Source of the DNA: Streptomyces sp. MMBL 11-1 | Lineage (GTDB): Bacteria > Actinomycetota > Actinomycetes > Streptomycetales > Streptomycetaceae | Length of the DNA stretch: 64,000 nucleotides | Reading direction: 5' to 3' | Assembly (NCBI RefSeq): GCF_028622875.1 | Contig: NZ_CP117709.1 | Coordinates: 2,914,001-2,978,000 of the forward strand | Shown: positions 9,089 to 21,160 of the stretch, piece after piece | How the letters are laid out: every line of letters begins with the position of its first letter | How positions within the stretch are numbered: position 1 is the first letter of the stretch | Translations under genes and position numbers: made by a program | Notes under the pieces: model-generated | What the model was told of the DNA's origin: nothing | What the model saw: the letters and a program-made list of their open reading frames with translations, nothing else | The model's database searches: none

Positions 9089-9301
9089 TGGCTCTCCCTT
9101 GGTCTGTCCGCGCTGGCTGCCCGCGAGCATAGCTAATCACCCGCACCACACCGGAAAGCATCGTTGCTCGACCGGTCACGGATCTTTCGTGTTGACTCGG
9201 TTCACAAGCTCTGTTGTTATTGATCCGCATCCGCCCCCACCAGGGGCCGCTTTCCTCTCTGCTGACCGGCGCCGCGCGCCTCTCCTTCCGGAGCCTGACC
9301 C

Positions 9302-10030
9302 ATGCGTCTCATCACCCGTATATCCGTCAACACCGTCTGCGCGATGACCCTGTTCGGCCTCGCCGCCTGCGGCACTGACGCCCCGAAGGAGACCGGGCCG
9401 TTCGCCGGAGTGTCCGGTCCGGAGGTCGTGAACAAGGCCCTCACGAAGACGACCGGCGTCAAGTCCCTGCGGATCGGGCTCGACATGACCACGGCCGACG
9501 GCCGGGTCGAGGCCGACTTCGCCACGAGCCTGGGAGGCGACTGCACGGGAACGATGACCATGGGCGGCACGGGCACGATGGAGGTCCGCAAGACCGGCGA
9601 CACGGTCTACACGAAGCTCGACGAGGCCCTGCTGCGCGAGCAGTCGAAGGGCGAGCCGAAGGAGGACGTGGACGCGGCCGTCAAGCTGATCGCGGGCCGC
9701 TGGATGGAGTCGAAGGCCTCCGATCCGGACACCAAGGACACCATCGAGTTCTGCGATCTGAAGGGACTGCTCAAGGAGTTCGAGGCGGGCGACAACGCCG
9801 CCCGCAAGAAGGGCCCCACGACGGTCGCCGGCAAGCCCGCTCTGCGCCTCACGGAGAAGGAGGGCAAGGAGAGGTACACCATCGACGTCTCCGCCGAGGG
9901 CGCCCCGTACATCCTGCGCGTGACCTCCCGGGGCGGCGAGGAGCCGATGACGATGAACCTGTCCGAGTTCGACGTTCCCGTCGTGGCGGAGAAGCCCGCC
10001 GCGAAGGACATCGTCGACCTGGAGCAGTAG
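9302..10030 (+). CDS. Secreted lipoprotein, LppX/LprG-like (242 aa)
   Basis: Signal peptide with lipobox LAAC; the mature protein begins at the Cys. The body alternates short beta strands (SLRIGLDMTTADGRV, GTGTMEVRKTGDTVYTKLDE, GKPALRLTEKEGKERYTIDV) typical of the LppX_LprAFG-like half-barrel that carries lipids or glycolipids in actinobacteria. The molecular role is inferred from fold only. GGAG lies about 8 nt before the ATG. It stands alone between divergent and convergent neighbours. Confidence 0.8.
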   Translation: MRLITRISVNTVCAMTLFGLAACGTDAPKETGPFAGVSGPEVVNKALTKTTGVKSLRIGLDMTTADGRVEADFATSLGGDCTGTMTMGGTGTMEVRKTGDTVYTKLDEALLREQSKGEPKEDVDAAVKLIAGRWMESKASDPDTKDTIEFCDLKGLLKEFEAGDNAARKKGPTTVAGKPALRLTEKEGKERYTIDVSAEGAPYILRVTSRGGEEPMTMNLSEFDVPVVAEKPAAKDIVDLEQ

Positions 10031-10130
10031 GGCTCGGCCCGCCCGCCCGCGCGGCGGGCGCGTCGGCCGCCGTCCACGCGCCCGCCGGCCGGCCGCCCGG
10101 CCCGCCCGCGGGTTGCGTCCGGGCCCCCGG

Positions 10131-10757
10131 TCACCCCACCGGCGCCGGGGCCCCGCCCGTGAAGTCCACCTCGGCCGACGGCAGTACGCGCACCCGGCGG
10201 CCGGGGAAGCGGAGGTTGCGGTAGATCTCGTTGTGGTGCGCGACGGACGCCTCCGGCGCGGCGTACGGGCCGGGGCCGGGGCGGACGGACGTGGTGTGCC
10301 CGTCCGCGACGAGCACCACGTCGTACCCCCGGCTCAACGCCTGCCGGGCCGTGGACTCGACGCAGATCTCGGTCGCGAACCCGGTGACGACGACCTCGGT
10401 GACCCCCCGGGCGCGCAGGACCGCGTCCAGTTCCGTGTCCAGGAAGCTGTCCGGGGCGGCCTTGGGCACGACCGTCTCACCGGGGGCGGGCGCCAGTTCG
10501 GGCACGATCCGCCACCCCTCGGTCCCGGGTTCCAGCTCCTCGTCCCGCTGCTGCACCAGCACCACCGGCGCACCGGCCGCCTTGGCCCGCTCCTGGAGTC
10601 CGGCGATGGCCGCGACGGTGGCGGACGCCCGGTACGCCATCGCCACCAGGGCGTTCTGCATGTCGATGACGAGGAGAGCGGGGACGGGAGCGGGGACGAG
10701 CGCGGGGGCGGGCGTCACGGCGGGCGTCGTACCCGGGCCGTCGGGCACGGACGTCAC
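10131..10757 (-). CDS. Cysteine hydrolase, isochorismatase fold
   Basis: 208 aa. The catalytic triad of the family is visible: Asp in LLVIDMQNALV, Lys in VVPKAAPDSF, and Cys in ATEICVESTARQALSRGYDV. Members hydrolyse isochorismate, nicotinamide or N-carbamoyl compounds; the substrate cannot be decided here. The GTG start at 10757 overlaps the TGA of the upstream acetyltransferase-like gene (GTGA), so both belong to one operon. A Pro/Ala-rich N-terminal stretch of about 25 residues precedes the fold. Confidence 0.88.
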   Translation of the reverse strand: MTSVPDGPGTTPAVTPAPALVPAPVPALLVIDMQNALVAMAYRASATVAAIAGLQERAKAAGAPVVLVQQRDEELEPGTEGWRIVPELAPAPGETVVPKAAPDSFLDTELDAVLRARGVTEVVVTGFATEICVESTARQALSRGYDVVLVADGHTTSVRPGPGPYAAPEASVAHHNEIYRNLRFPGRRVRVLPSAEVDFTGGAPAPVG

Positions 10758-11500
10758 AGCCGGTGCCGTACCCAGACGTTGGGCTCGACGTAGACCGCGT
10801 AACCGTGCTCGAGCGCGCAGTGCACCGGGACGAGCGCCCCCGGCACCTCCACCGGGCCGTCCGTGTCGAACGGCAACCCGGTCCACTCGCGCCACTGGGC
10901 GAGCGAACCACGCACGGTCATCGACACGGTGGCGACCGAGTCCACCTTCCCGCCCGCCCGGGCGTGCACCCGCAGCCAGGGATCCTCGGGCAGCCCGTCC
11001 TCGGCACGGGTCAGCCGGGCGTACTCCTCCATCGGCCGGCCGGGGCGCAGGTGCTTGCCGTTCGGCCGCACCGGGGCGACGACCTGCCCGAAGCCGAGCC
11101 GTCGCGCGTTGTCGCGCATCGCGGCGAGCATCCGGCCCGATATCCCCTTGCCCAGATGGCCGGTGGCCACCGTGATGTCGATCGCGCTGACCGTGTCGGG
11201 CGTGTTCCCGCGCCGCAGGTCCGAGAAGGCCCACAGCAGCACCTGGTCCCAGCCGCCGACGGGCAGTTCGCCGCGCCCGGGGGTGTCCAGCAGGAAGGGC
11301 ACGCTGAACGCGCGGGCGACCACGACACCCTCGGGGTCGGTGGCGACCAGCACGTACTGGGGGAACTCGACCGCGATCCGCGGGAAGTTCGCCCAGCCGA
11401 CGAGGTCCTCCAGGATGAACTCCGGCCAGGTGTCCGGCATCCGGTCCAGGGCGTCGGCCAGCTCCGGGCGCTCGGCGAGGGTGGTGATGTTCAGCTCCAT
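10754..11500 (-). CDS. GNAT-like N-acetyltransferase (248 aa)
   Basis: Begins MELNITTLAERPELADAL and contains VSAIDITVATGHLGKGISGR followed by MLAAMRDNARRLGF, which fits the acetyl-CoA pyrophosphate loop and following helix of GNAT enzymes (relaxed Q/RxxGxG/A). The remainder is unlike common small-molecule acetyltransferases, so the acceptor is unknown. Coupled by a GTGA overlap to the isochorismatase-fold gene. Divergent from the GNAT gene at 11708 across a repeat-rich spacer. Confidence 0.7.
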   Translation of the reverse strand: MELNITTLAERPELADALDRMPDTWPEFILEDLVGWANFPRIAVEFPQYVLVATDPEGVVVARAFSVPFLLDTPGRGELPVGGWDQVLLWAFSDLRRGNTPDTVSAIDITVATGHLGKGISGRMLAAMRDNARRLGFGQVVAPVRPNGKHLRPGRPMEEYARLTRAEDGLPEDPWLRVHARAGGKVDSVATVSMTVRGSLAQWREWTGLPFDTDGPVEVPGALVPVHCALEHGYAVYVEPNVWVRHRL

Positions 11501-11555
11501 ACGCGCGACCCTAAACAGCCTCCACCTCTCCGACCAGCGAATATCGGGGCGGGCC

Positions 11556-11678
11556 GCCGCCGCGCACTCCGGAGCCGCTCGGCCGGCCGCCGCCCACTCC
11601 GGGACCGCTCACCCGGCCCCCGCCCACTCCCGGGCCGCTCGCCCGGCCGCTCGCCCACTCCCGGGCCGCTCGCCCGGT
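11556..11678. repeat. About four copies of a degenerate ~30-bp tandem repeat
   Basis: GC-rich units around CGCCCACTCC(C/G)GG, CCGCTC and CCCGG recur with about 30-bp spacing between the two divergent acetyltransferase genes. It reads as slipped-strand repeat expansion in intergenic DNA and codes for nothing convincing. Confidence 0.7.
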
Positions 11679-11707
11679 CCGCCGCGCTCCGGCTACCGTC
11701 ACGCCGC

Positions 11708-12265
11708 ATGACGACGACACCTCCGTCCGCCTCCGCCGGTCCCGTACTGATCCGGCCCGCCCGCGCGGCGGACCTCGACCTCCTGGAGCGGCACCTGCCC
11801 TCGCCCGGCCGGACCCGGCGGCACGCGGCCCGGTTCGACCGGCAGGAGCAGGGCCTCAGCACCTTCCTCACCGCCTGGGCCGACGACGTACCCGTCGGAA
11901 CGGCGCAGATCCTCTGGCAGGGCTGCGCGGCCCCGGAGGTCCAGGCCCGTTTCCCCGGCTGCCCCGAGTTGAACGGGCTCGGGATCTGGCCACCGGAGCT
12001 GCGCTCCCGGGGCATCGGTACGGCGCTGATCCGGGCGGCGGAGGAGCGGGTCCGGGCCGCCGGTCACGCCCTGATCGGTCTGGGCGTGGACGACGACAAC
12101 CACCGGGCGGCCGCGCTCTACTTGCGGATCGGTTACGGGGAGACCGACTGCCGCTACCTGGACCGGTACGCGTTCCTCGACGCCGACGGCGTCCGGCAGG
12201 AGGTCGCGGATCCGGCCCGCTTCCTGGTCAAGGAGCTCGGCGATGCCGCTCCCGGACCGGCGTGA
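11708..12265 (+). CDS. GNAT family N-acetyltransferase (185 aa)
   Basis: Complete GNAT fold: VLIRPARAADLDLLERHL at the N-terminus, core strand LNGLGIWPPELRSRGIGTAL giving the acetyl-CoA loop RSRGIGTA, and the C-terminal DDDNHRAAALYLRIGYGETD motif typical of the family. The substrate is unknown. The start at ATG 11708 follows the intergenic repeat; no strong Shine-Dalgarno is seen, so a leaderless mRNA is possible. Confidence 0.9.
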   Translation: MTTTPPSASAGPVLIRPARAADLDLLERHLPSPGRTRRHAARFDRQEQGLSTFLTAWADDVPVGTAQILWQGCAAPEVQARFPGCPELNGLGIWPPELRSRGIGTALIRAAEERVRAAGHALIGLGVDDDNHRAAALYLRIGYGETDCRYLDRYAFLDADGVRQEVADPARFLVKELGDAAPGPA

Positions 12266-12348
12266 TCCAGCCGGAACCGTGAGGTGTCCATGCCGCGTCC
12301 CCACCCGTGACTTCGCACCCGGTGCACCACTCGTCGAGGAGCAGAACC

Positions 12349-13023
12349 ATGACCCAGCCAGGCACGACACCGCCCCGCCCCCGGAGGGCCGCCGGGTGCT
12401 TGCAGAGCCTGGTGGTGCTCGCGGTGATCCTCGGTCTGGGCTACGGGGCGTCCAAGCTCTTCGGTGACGATTCCTCGAAGAACTCCTCGTCGTCGTCCTC
12501 GTCGTCCTCGTCGTCCTCGTCCGCCTCGGACGGCAAGGGCGGCTCGTGGGAGATCGGCGACTGCGGGGGCCCGGACCCGGAGAACAAGCCGGACGGCTAC
12601 CGGGCCTTCGACTGCGACGAGTCGGGAGCGACCTTCGAGGCGCTGGAGATCAAGAGCGCGAGCATCATGCCCAACGCGATCCAGTGCCCGGCCGGAACGG
12701 ACCTGATCATCCAGGTCTCCCGGGTCTTCGGCTCCGGCGACGGCAAGAAGGGCGGCGGCATCCCGACCAACACGGTCTGCGGCCGCAACCTGTCCGGGGA
12801 GCACCCCGGGGACGCGGGCGCCGGGGGCGGCCAGCTCGTCGAGGGCGACTGCGTCTCGGCGACCGCCAAGGAGATCGCCTGCGCCTCGGCCGGGGCGGAC
12901 GACTTCAAGGTCCTCGGACTCGTCAAGGAGAAGAAGGAGTGCCCGGCAGCGACCACCGAACCCATGCAGCTGATGATGGCGATGGGCCGCCCGTACGACG
13001 TCATCTGCGGCGGCAAGGTCTGA
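12349..13023 (+). CDS. Single-span membrane protein with poly-Ser linker, LppU/SCO3897-like
   Basis: 224 aa. One membrane span (LQSLVVLAVILGLGYGAS) is followed by a run of 13 Ser, then an extracytoplasmic domain with paired cysteines (SWEIGDCGGPDP, VEGDCVSATAKEIACASAGA) reminiscent of the LppU/SCO3897 family of actinobacterial surface proteins. GAGGAG lies about 7 nt before the chosen ATG at 12349; an upstream in-frame start lacks a ribosome site. No function can be assigned. Confidence 0.75.
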   Translation: MTQPGTTPPRPRRAAGCLQSLVVLAVILGLGYGASKLFGDDSSKNSSSSSSSSSSSSSASDGKGGSWEIGDCGGPDPENKPDGYRAFDCDESGATFEALEIKSASIMPNAIQCPAGTDLIIQVSRVFGSGDGKKGGGIPTNTVCGRNLSGEHPGDAGAGGGQLVEGDCVSATAKEIACASAGADDFKVLGLVKEKKECPAATTEPMQLMMAMGRPYDVICGGKV

Positions 13024-13035
13024 GACCCGCCCGCT

Positions 13036-13112
13036 CCCGGGTCCGGCGGCCCGGGTCCGGTCCGGCGGCCCGGCGGCCCGGGTCCGGTCCGGCGGCCCGG
13101 CGGCCAGGGTCC
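13036..13112. repeat. 27-bp tandem repeat after the poly-Ser protein gene
   Basis: Two perfect 27-bp units (13050-13076 and 13077-13103, each beginning CCCGGGTCCGGTCC) with partial copies on both sides, in the gap between two converging genes. It is self-complementary enough to act as a terminator in both directions. Confidence 0.7.
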
Positions 13113-13127
13113 ACGCGCGCGTGCCGC

Positions 13128-13928
13128 TCAGCCGCCGCACTGGGCGAGCATGGCCCGCTTGTCGGCCGTCGTGACCGGGAGTTCGTACTTCAGCGAGACC
13201 TGGGCGAACCGCACCGCGTAGGAGCAGCGGACCGGCTTGTACGGGGGCAGCCAGGAGGCGGGGCCGGAGTCCCGCTTGGCGTTGTTGGCCGGGCCGTCCA
13301 CCGGGAGGAGGTTGAGCGGGTCGTTCGCGATCTGCTCGCGTTTGGACTCGTTCCAGCGGGCGGCGCCCATCTGCCAGTCGTAGGACAGCGGCATCACATG
13401 GTCGATCTGCACCTCGGTCGCCTGCTGCTTGCGCCAGTCGATGCGCTCGCCGGTGTAGGGGTCCTGGAGCGTCATCGACATGACGACGCAGTCGGACCCC
13501 GCCTTGTGCTCGATGTCCTTGCCGTCCCGGGCGAGCAGGTCGTTGCGGGTGTCGCAGCCGTTGCGGGCGAGCGGGATGCCGTCGATCCCGTCCTTCCAGG
13601 CGTAGCCGAACTTCTTCCGCTCGTAGCCGGTCTTCGGGCCGCGGCCCTTGGTGGCCACCTTCTCGATGATCTTCCGGGCGGCTGCCCGGTCCGCTTCGGT
13701 GGTGAGGGGGGCCAGGCCCGGCTTCGTACCGTCGGGGTTGTCCAGCGGGCTGGCGCCGAAGCCCTCGGCGGACCGCGCGCCACCGCTGGTCCCGCCGCTC
13801 GCGCTGCCTCCGCCGTCGTCGGACGTGAGGTCGTCGGGGGTGCAGCCGCCCGCCAGGGCGATCGCGACGAGAGCGCCGATGGCGGGCAGGGCCGCTCGGT
13901 ACGGACCGTGCGTACGGGGAGCTATCAC
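13128..13928 (-). CDS. HNH endonuclease family lipoprotein (DUF1524-like)
   Basis: 266 aa. Signal peptide with a Cys lipobox (ALAGGC), a Gly/Ser linker, then a secreted nuclease-type domain. The metal site reads VQIDHVMPLSYDW and NDPLNLLPVDGPANNAKRDS, i.e. DH ... N ... N of the HNH/DUF1524 group; a typical following GPASWLPP is present. Streptomyces commonly export such enzymes, presumably to degrade extracellular nucleic acids. Anchored outside the membrane if lipidated. Monocistronic. Confidence 0.9.
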   Translation of the reverse strand: MIAPRTHGPYRAALPAIGALVAIALAGGCTPDDLTSDDGGGSASGGTSGGARSAEGFGASPLDNPDGTKPGLAPLTTEADRAAARKIIEKVATKGRGPKTGYERKKFGYAWKDGIDGIPLARNGCDTRNDLLARDGKDIEHKAGSDCVVMSMTLQDPYTGERIDWRKQQATEVQIDHVMPLSYDWQMGAARWNESKREQIANDPLNLLPVDGPANNAKRDSGPASWLPPYKPVRCSYAVRFAQVSLKYELPVTTADKRAMLAQCGG

Positions 13929-14039
13929 GTGGAGCCGTCCTGACGGGGAGAAAGCCGAACGCCGAGAATCCTATGGTCGTCTTCCCCGTCGGGGGCGCAT
14001 CCATGACCGCGCCTCAGCACAGCGTGCTCCCCCGCCCGG

Positions 14040-14909
14040 TCACACCTTCCCGATGCCCAGGGTGTTCGCGGCAGGCAGCAGCCCCGAGCCGATGACCGCC
14101 AGCCAGGGCTCCCCCAGCAGCTCCACCAACCGCTCCCGCCCCGGCTCCCCCAGCGCCCGCCACGGCTTTGCGGCCTCCTCGTCGGTACGCAGCTCCACCT
14201 TCGCGCGCAGCTCGCGCCCCGCGTCCGTGGCCGTGCCGTCCGCCGCCAGCAGCCCGCGGTCCTGGAGCCGCCGCCGGGCCGCGTCCCACTCCTCCGCGCC
14301 CCATCCCCGGCTGGCGAACACCTCGGCGGGCGCCGCGCCGACCGCCGCGAAGGAGACCAGCGATTCGACCGGGTCGAGGCCTGCCCCGGCCAGGGCGGCA
14401 ATGTGCCCGTCGCCCCGGTGTTCGCGCAGAACGGTCGCCGCGTGCCAGAGCACCAGGTGCGGAGCGTCCGGCCAGGGCAGCGCGGAGTTGGCGGCTCCGA
14501 GACCGCCGGGCACCCCCGGACCCACCGCCTCCGCCGCGCGGCGGGCCAGTGCGGCGGCCTCCTCGAATCCCCGCTCCTCCACCCGGTCCCCGAACAGGGC
14601 CCGGCAGGAACGGTCGACCGCCCGCAGCCGGGCCGCCAGAACCGCGTCCGGCGCGGCCGTCGACCAGACGGCCGGAACATAGCGCTCCACCATCGCCGGA
14701 GCGAAGCTGTGGAACGTCCGCACGGCCTCCGCCGCCCCCGCCGCCCCCAACGGGGCCGCCCGCCAGGCGAAGTAGCCCGACCAGCGCTCCTCGGTGTCGT
14801 ACCCCAGCGCGGCGGCCTCCTCGAACGCCTCGGGGGCGTAGTACAGAACGGCGTGCAGGGGCTCCAGGAGGTGCCACATCTGCCGCACACGGGCCGGTTC
14901 TCCGGTCAT
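14040..14909 (-). CDS. SCO6745-type helical protein (289 aa)
   Basis: Starts MTGEPARVRQMWHLLEPLHA and continues VLYYAPEAFEEAAALGY, the pattern of the SCO6745 family of streptomycete proteins (predicted all-helical; some members are described as regulators or SalA-like). ATG 14909 is preferred over GTG 14918 because AAGGTGGAG lies just before it. It is divergent from a TetR gene that may control it through the shared 114-bp promoter region. No catalytic residues are recognised. Confidence 0.8.
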   Translation of the reverse strand: MTGEPARVRQMWHLLEPLHAVLYYAPEAFEEAAALGYDTEERWSGYFAWRAAPLGAAGAAEAVRTFHSFAPAMVERYVPAVWSTAAPDAVLAARLRAVDRSCRALFGDRVEERGFEEAAALARRAAEAVGPGVPGGLGAANSALPWPDAPHLVLWHAATVLREHRGDGHIAALAGAGLDPVESLVSFAAVGAAPAEVFASRGWGAEEWDAARRRLQDRGLLAADGTATDAGRELRAKVELRTDEEAAKPWRALGEPGRERLVELLGEPWLAVIGSGLLPAANTLGIGKV

Positions 14910-14949
14910 GGTCTCCACCTTCCCGAACAGTGATCGCGCATCTTTCCAG

Positions 14950-15005
14950 TGACTAGATCAGATCTCCAGCATGCGCACACCGCCAGAACTTGTCAATGAC
15001 TAGAT
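14950..15005. promoter_or_regulatory. Direct repeats TGACTAGAT and IR AGATCAGATCT: probable TetR operator
   Basis: Two exact copies of TGACTAGAT (14950-14958 and 14997-15005) lie 47 bp apart between the divergent SCO6745-type and TetR genes; the first copy runs into AGATCAGATCT, an inverted repeat with one central base. The second copy is 19 bp before the TetR start. This is a natural site for autoregulation and control of the divergent gene. Confidence 0.55.
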
Positions 15006-15023
15006 ACCGGGTAGGGTGCTGCC

Positions 15024-15611
15024 ATGAGCAACGAGCGCGAGCGCACGTACCACCACGGCGACCTGCGGCGCGTGATCCTGGACGCCGCTCTCGACGTCAT
15101 CGCGGCGAACGGGCCCGGGGCCCTGAGCCTGCGCGACCTGGCCCGGCGGGCGGACGTGTCCCACGCCGCGCCGGCGCACCACTTCAAGGACCGCACGGGC
15201 CTGCTGACCGCCGTGGCCGCCGAGGGGTACGCCCTCTTCGCCGACGCGCTGGCCGACGCGCCGGACCTCCGCGAGCGGGGCGTCGCGTACGTACGGTTCG
15301 CGGCGACGCACCCGGCGCACTTCCAGGTGATGTTCCAGCCGGACCTGCACCGCACCGACGATCCGGGCCTGCTGACCGCCCGGGCCCGGGCGACCGAGGC
15401 CCTGCGCGCGGGCGTGGCGGACCTCCCGCAGGCCGGCCGGGGCGAGGACGACCGCCTCGCGGGCGTGGCCGCCTGGTCACTGGCGCACGGTTTCGCGACG
15501 CTGCTGCTCAGCGGCAACCTGGCAGACGCACTGGAGGGCCGGGACCCGGAGGCCGCCTTCCGGTCCCTCACCGGTCTGATCTTCACTCCGGAAAAGGGTC
15601 ACGACGGCTGA
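15024..15611 (+). CDS. TetR/AcrR family transcriptional regulator (WHG type)
   Basis: 195 aa. The N-terminal HTH (LRRVILDAALDVIAANGPGA, then SLRDLARRADVSHAAPAHHF) is typical TetR; the C-terminal ligand domain (AATHPAHFQVMF ... AWSLAHGFATLLLSGNL) fits the WHG/TetR_C_33 group. Likely represses itself and the divergent gene through the repeats at 14950-15005. The ligand is unknown. Confidence 0.92.
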   Translation: MSNERERTYHHGDLRRVILDAALDVIAANGPGALSLRDLARRADVSHAAPAHHFKDRTGLLTAVAAEGYALFADALADAPDLRERGVAYVRFAATHPAHFQVMFQPDLHRTDDPGLLTARARATEALRAGVADLPQAGRGEDDRLAGVAAWSLAHGFATLLLSGNLADALEGRDPEAAFRSLTGLIFTPEKGHDG

Positions 15612-15621
15612 CGGCCCCCTC

Positions 15622-15713
15622 TAGGCTGTCCCCATGGGCGTTTCCTGAGCGACGAACGAGGTCCCCACCAGGACCGGAAGCAGCCCGGCGTCGACCGCCG
15701 GGCCCCGTTCGTC
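15622..15713 (+). promoter_or_regulatory. Structured leader with mini-ORF before the nucleotidyltransferase
   Basis: A TAGGCT -10 (15622-15627) sits 6 bp before ATG GGC GTT TCC TGA (15634-15648), so a leaderless four-codon peptide could be the first thing translated. It is followed by an outer stem GACGAACG/CGTTCGTC (15651-15658 with 15706-15713) enclosing two hairpins, GGTCC/GGACC (15660-15664 with 15671-15675) and CCCGGCG/CGCCGGG (15684-15690 with 15696-15702). This three-helix layout suggests an attenuator or ligand-responsive leader; function is inferred. Confidence 0.5.
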
Positions 15714-15744
15714 TGCCCGCGCACCTCTCCCAGGAGACCCCGCC

Positions 15745-16614
15745 ATGCCGTACCCCCGCCCCACCCCCGCCCGCACCGCCTCCGCTCCTCTGCCCGCCGG
15801 CCCCCTGGCCCTGGACCACCGGGTCGAGCTGCTGCGCGCGACGGCCGAGGCCGATCCCCGGGTGGAGGGCGTTCTCCTCTACGGCTCGTGGACGCTCGGC
15901 GAGGCCGACGCCCACTCGGACCTGGACGCCTGCCTGTACGTACGGGAGGAGGACGCCGACACCTTCGACGGGCGGGAGTTCGTGGAGCGGCTCGCCCCGC
16001 TGAAGCTGGCGTACACCAACATGTACGGCATCCTCGCCGTGGTCTTCGACGACCTGATGCGCGGCGAGTTCCACGTCGAGCCCACCGGCCCCGGCATCGC
16101 CGAGATCGCCACCTGGCGCGGCCAGGTCCACTTCCCCCGCCCCGAGGCGGCCGTCCTCCTGGACCGCACCGGCCGCCTGACCACCGCCGCCCGGGCACTT
16201 GCCGCCTTCACCCCTCCGGAGCCTCTGGCGACCGCCCAGCAGCTCACCGACGAACTGGCCAACTGGACCCTGATGCTGGCCCACGTCCAGGCCCGGGGCG
16301 AATACGCCCGCGCCCACACCCTGCTGCACGCCGTCATCGCCCCCCTCCAGCTGAAGCTCTGCCGCCTGCTGCGCGGCTCGACCGCTCACTGGCTCACCCC
16401 GAGCCGCGCCCTGGAGGCGGACCTGCCGGCGGCGGACGTCGAGCGGTACGCCACGACGACCGGGCCCCTGACCCCGGAGGCGCTCCGCACGGCGGCGGCG
16501 AACAGCTGGGAGTGGAGCCGGGAGCTGGCGGCCGGGGCGGCAGACCGGTGGGGGACGCGGCTGCCGCTGGGGCTGCACGAGGAGATCGCGGGGGCGCTGT
16601 CCCCGGCTGCGTGA
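15745..16614 (+). CDS. Nucleotidyltransferase, lincosamide/aminoglycoside type
   Basis: 289 aa. The Pol-beta-fold signature is complete: GVLLYGSWTLGEADAHSDLD, with the paired Asp that bind metal. The following helical region (QLTDELANWTLMLAHVQARG, then LHAVIAPLQLKLCRLLRG) matches the Lnu(B/F)-like architecture, in which an NMP is transferred to an antibiotic hydroxyl. The substrate is not provable here. AGGAG lies 8 nt before the ATG. Expression is probably controlled by the structured leader immediately upstream. Confidence 0.8.
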   Translation: MPYPRPTPARTASAPLPAGPLALDHRVELLRATAEADPRVEGVLLYGSWTLGEADAHSDLDACLYVREEDADTFDGREFVERLAPLKLAYTNMYGILAVVFDDLMRGEFHVEPTGPGIAEIATWRGQVHFPRPEAAVLLDRTGRLTTAARALAAFTPPEPLATAQQLTDELANWTLMLAHVQARGEYARAHTLLHAVIAPLQLKLCRLLRGSTAHWLTPSRALEADLPAADVERYATTTGPLTPEALRTAAANSWEWSRELAAGAADRWGTRLPLGLHEEIAGALSPAA

Positions 16615-16698
16615 CCTACCGCCCTGTCGCCGGAAAGCCGGTGGGGACCGCGTTCAGGCGGCCCCCACCGGCGTAGCACCGCTCCGGCGCAACACATC

Positions 16699-16730
16699 GG
16701 CCCCGCCGGGTGAGCAAACCCGGCGGGGCC
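16699..16730. terminator. Bidirectional hairpin between nucleotidyltransferase and mfd
   Basis: Perfect 13-bp stem GGCCCCGCCGGGT/ACCCGGCGGGGCC with loop GAGCAA, between converging genes. No U-run, as is usual in Streptomyces. Confidence 0.8.
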
Positions 16731-16754
16731 CGGTCGTCAGCGGATCCCCGGTAC

Positions 16755-20288
<3,534 letters not shown>

Positions 20289-20644
20289 GAAGTTTCCGTC
20301 CGGGGATCAGATCAGGGGGTACTGGCAGCGCGGGTTCCCTGGCAGCCGGCTGCTGCCAGGGGCAACGCGAAGGGCCCGACACGTCGGGGGTGCCCGGCGG
20401 ATCAGGGACGGAAGGGGTCGCGGCGTCCGGTGCGGTGCGGTGCGCCGCGAGGCGCCGGAGCGTCCTCGTCGCGGAGCGATTCGGGCGTTCCGGCAGCGCG
20501 GCGAGGCGCCGTACCGGACATCGTGGCCCCGGCCATGATCCGCCGGGCACCCCCGGGGGCCGGGGGTTCCAGGGTACGACCCGGGGGTGACAACCGCGCT
20601 CGCAACGGGCGAGCGGGCACCGCCCGCACCCCTCGGCACGGCGG

Positions 20645-20838
20645 CCCGGGTTCCGTCCGCATCCCCCGGCACGGCGACCCGGGTTCCGCCCACATCCCCC
20701 GGCACGGCAGCGGCCCGGGTTCCGCCCACATCCCCCGGCACGGCAGCGGCCCGGGTTCCGCCCACATCCCCCGGCACGGCAGCGGCCCGGGTTCCGCCCA
20801 CATCCCCCGGCACGGCAGCGGCCCGGGTTCCGCCCACA
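20645..20838. repeat. 36-bp tandem repeat, about five copies
   Basis: Units begin (CCCGGGTT...) at 20678, 20714, 20750, 20786 and 20822, exactly 36 bp apart; the copy at 20645 is 33 bp and degenerate. Each unit contains CCGGGTTCCGCCC and CCCCCGGCACGG. The period is a multiple of 3, so it creates repetitive peptides in all frames, which is why false ORFs appear here. Confidence 0.92.
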
Positions 20839-21047
20839 CGTAGCGTCCGCCGCCCGCCCCGCCGCCGTCCATCCGCCCGTCGCGCCGGCACCGCCGCTCG
20901 TCGACGGTCGCGCGCCGTTCGTCTCCGTCCCGCACGCAGTTCCGTCGGGGATCCTCACAGGAGTGATCCCAGCGTCTAGTCTTTGCCCGACCATTGCACG
21001 GACACGCGGGCGAGTGTACGGCCGGGCGCGCCCCACATGCGGTACGG

Positions 21048-21160
21048 AGCACAGGGCACGGCGCACAGGGCACGGCGCACAGTCAACGGCACAGAGCACG
21101 GGGCACAGTCAAGGGCACGGGGCACGGGGCACGGGGCACGGGGCACGGTCAACGGCACGG
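21048..21160. repeat. GGGCACG-type short tandem repeat tract
   Basis: Irregular head-to-tail copies of GGCACG(G/C)G and GCACAGG, with CAGTCAA/GGTCAA interruptions, about 110 bp, just upstream of the LuxR-type gene. Confidence 0.8.

Noticed and set aside
20307..21073. Repetitive minus- and plus-strand ORFs over the 36-bp repeats
   Set aside because: The period is a multiple of three, so all frames stay open; there is no start signal and no conserved protein.
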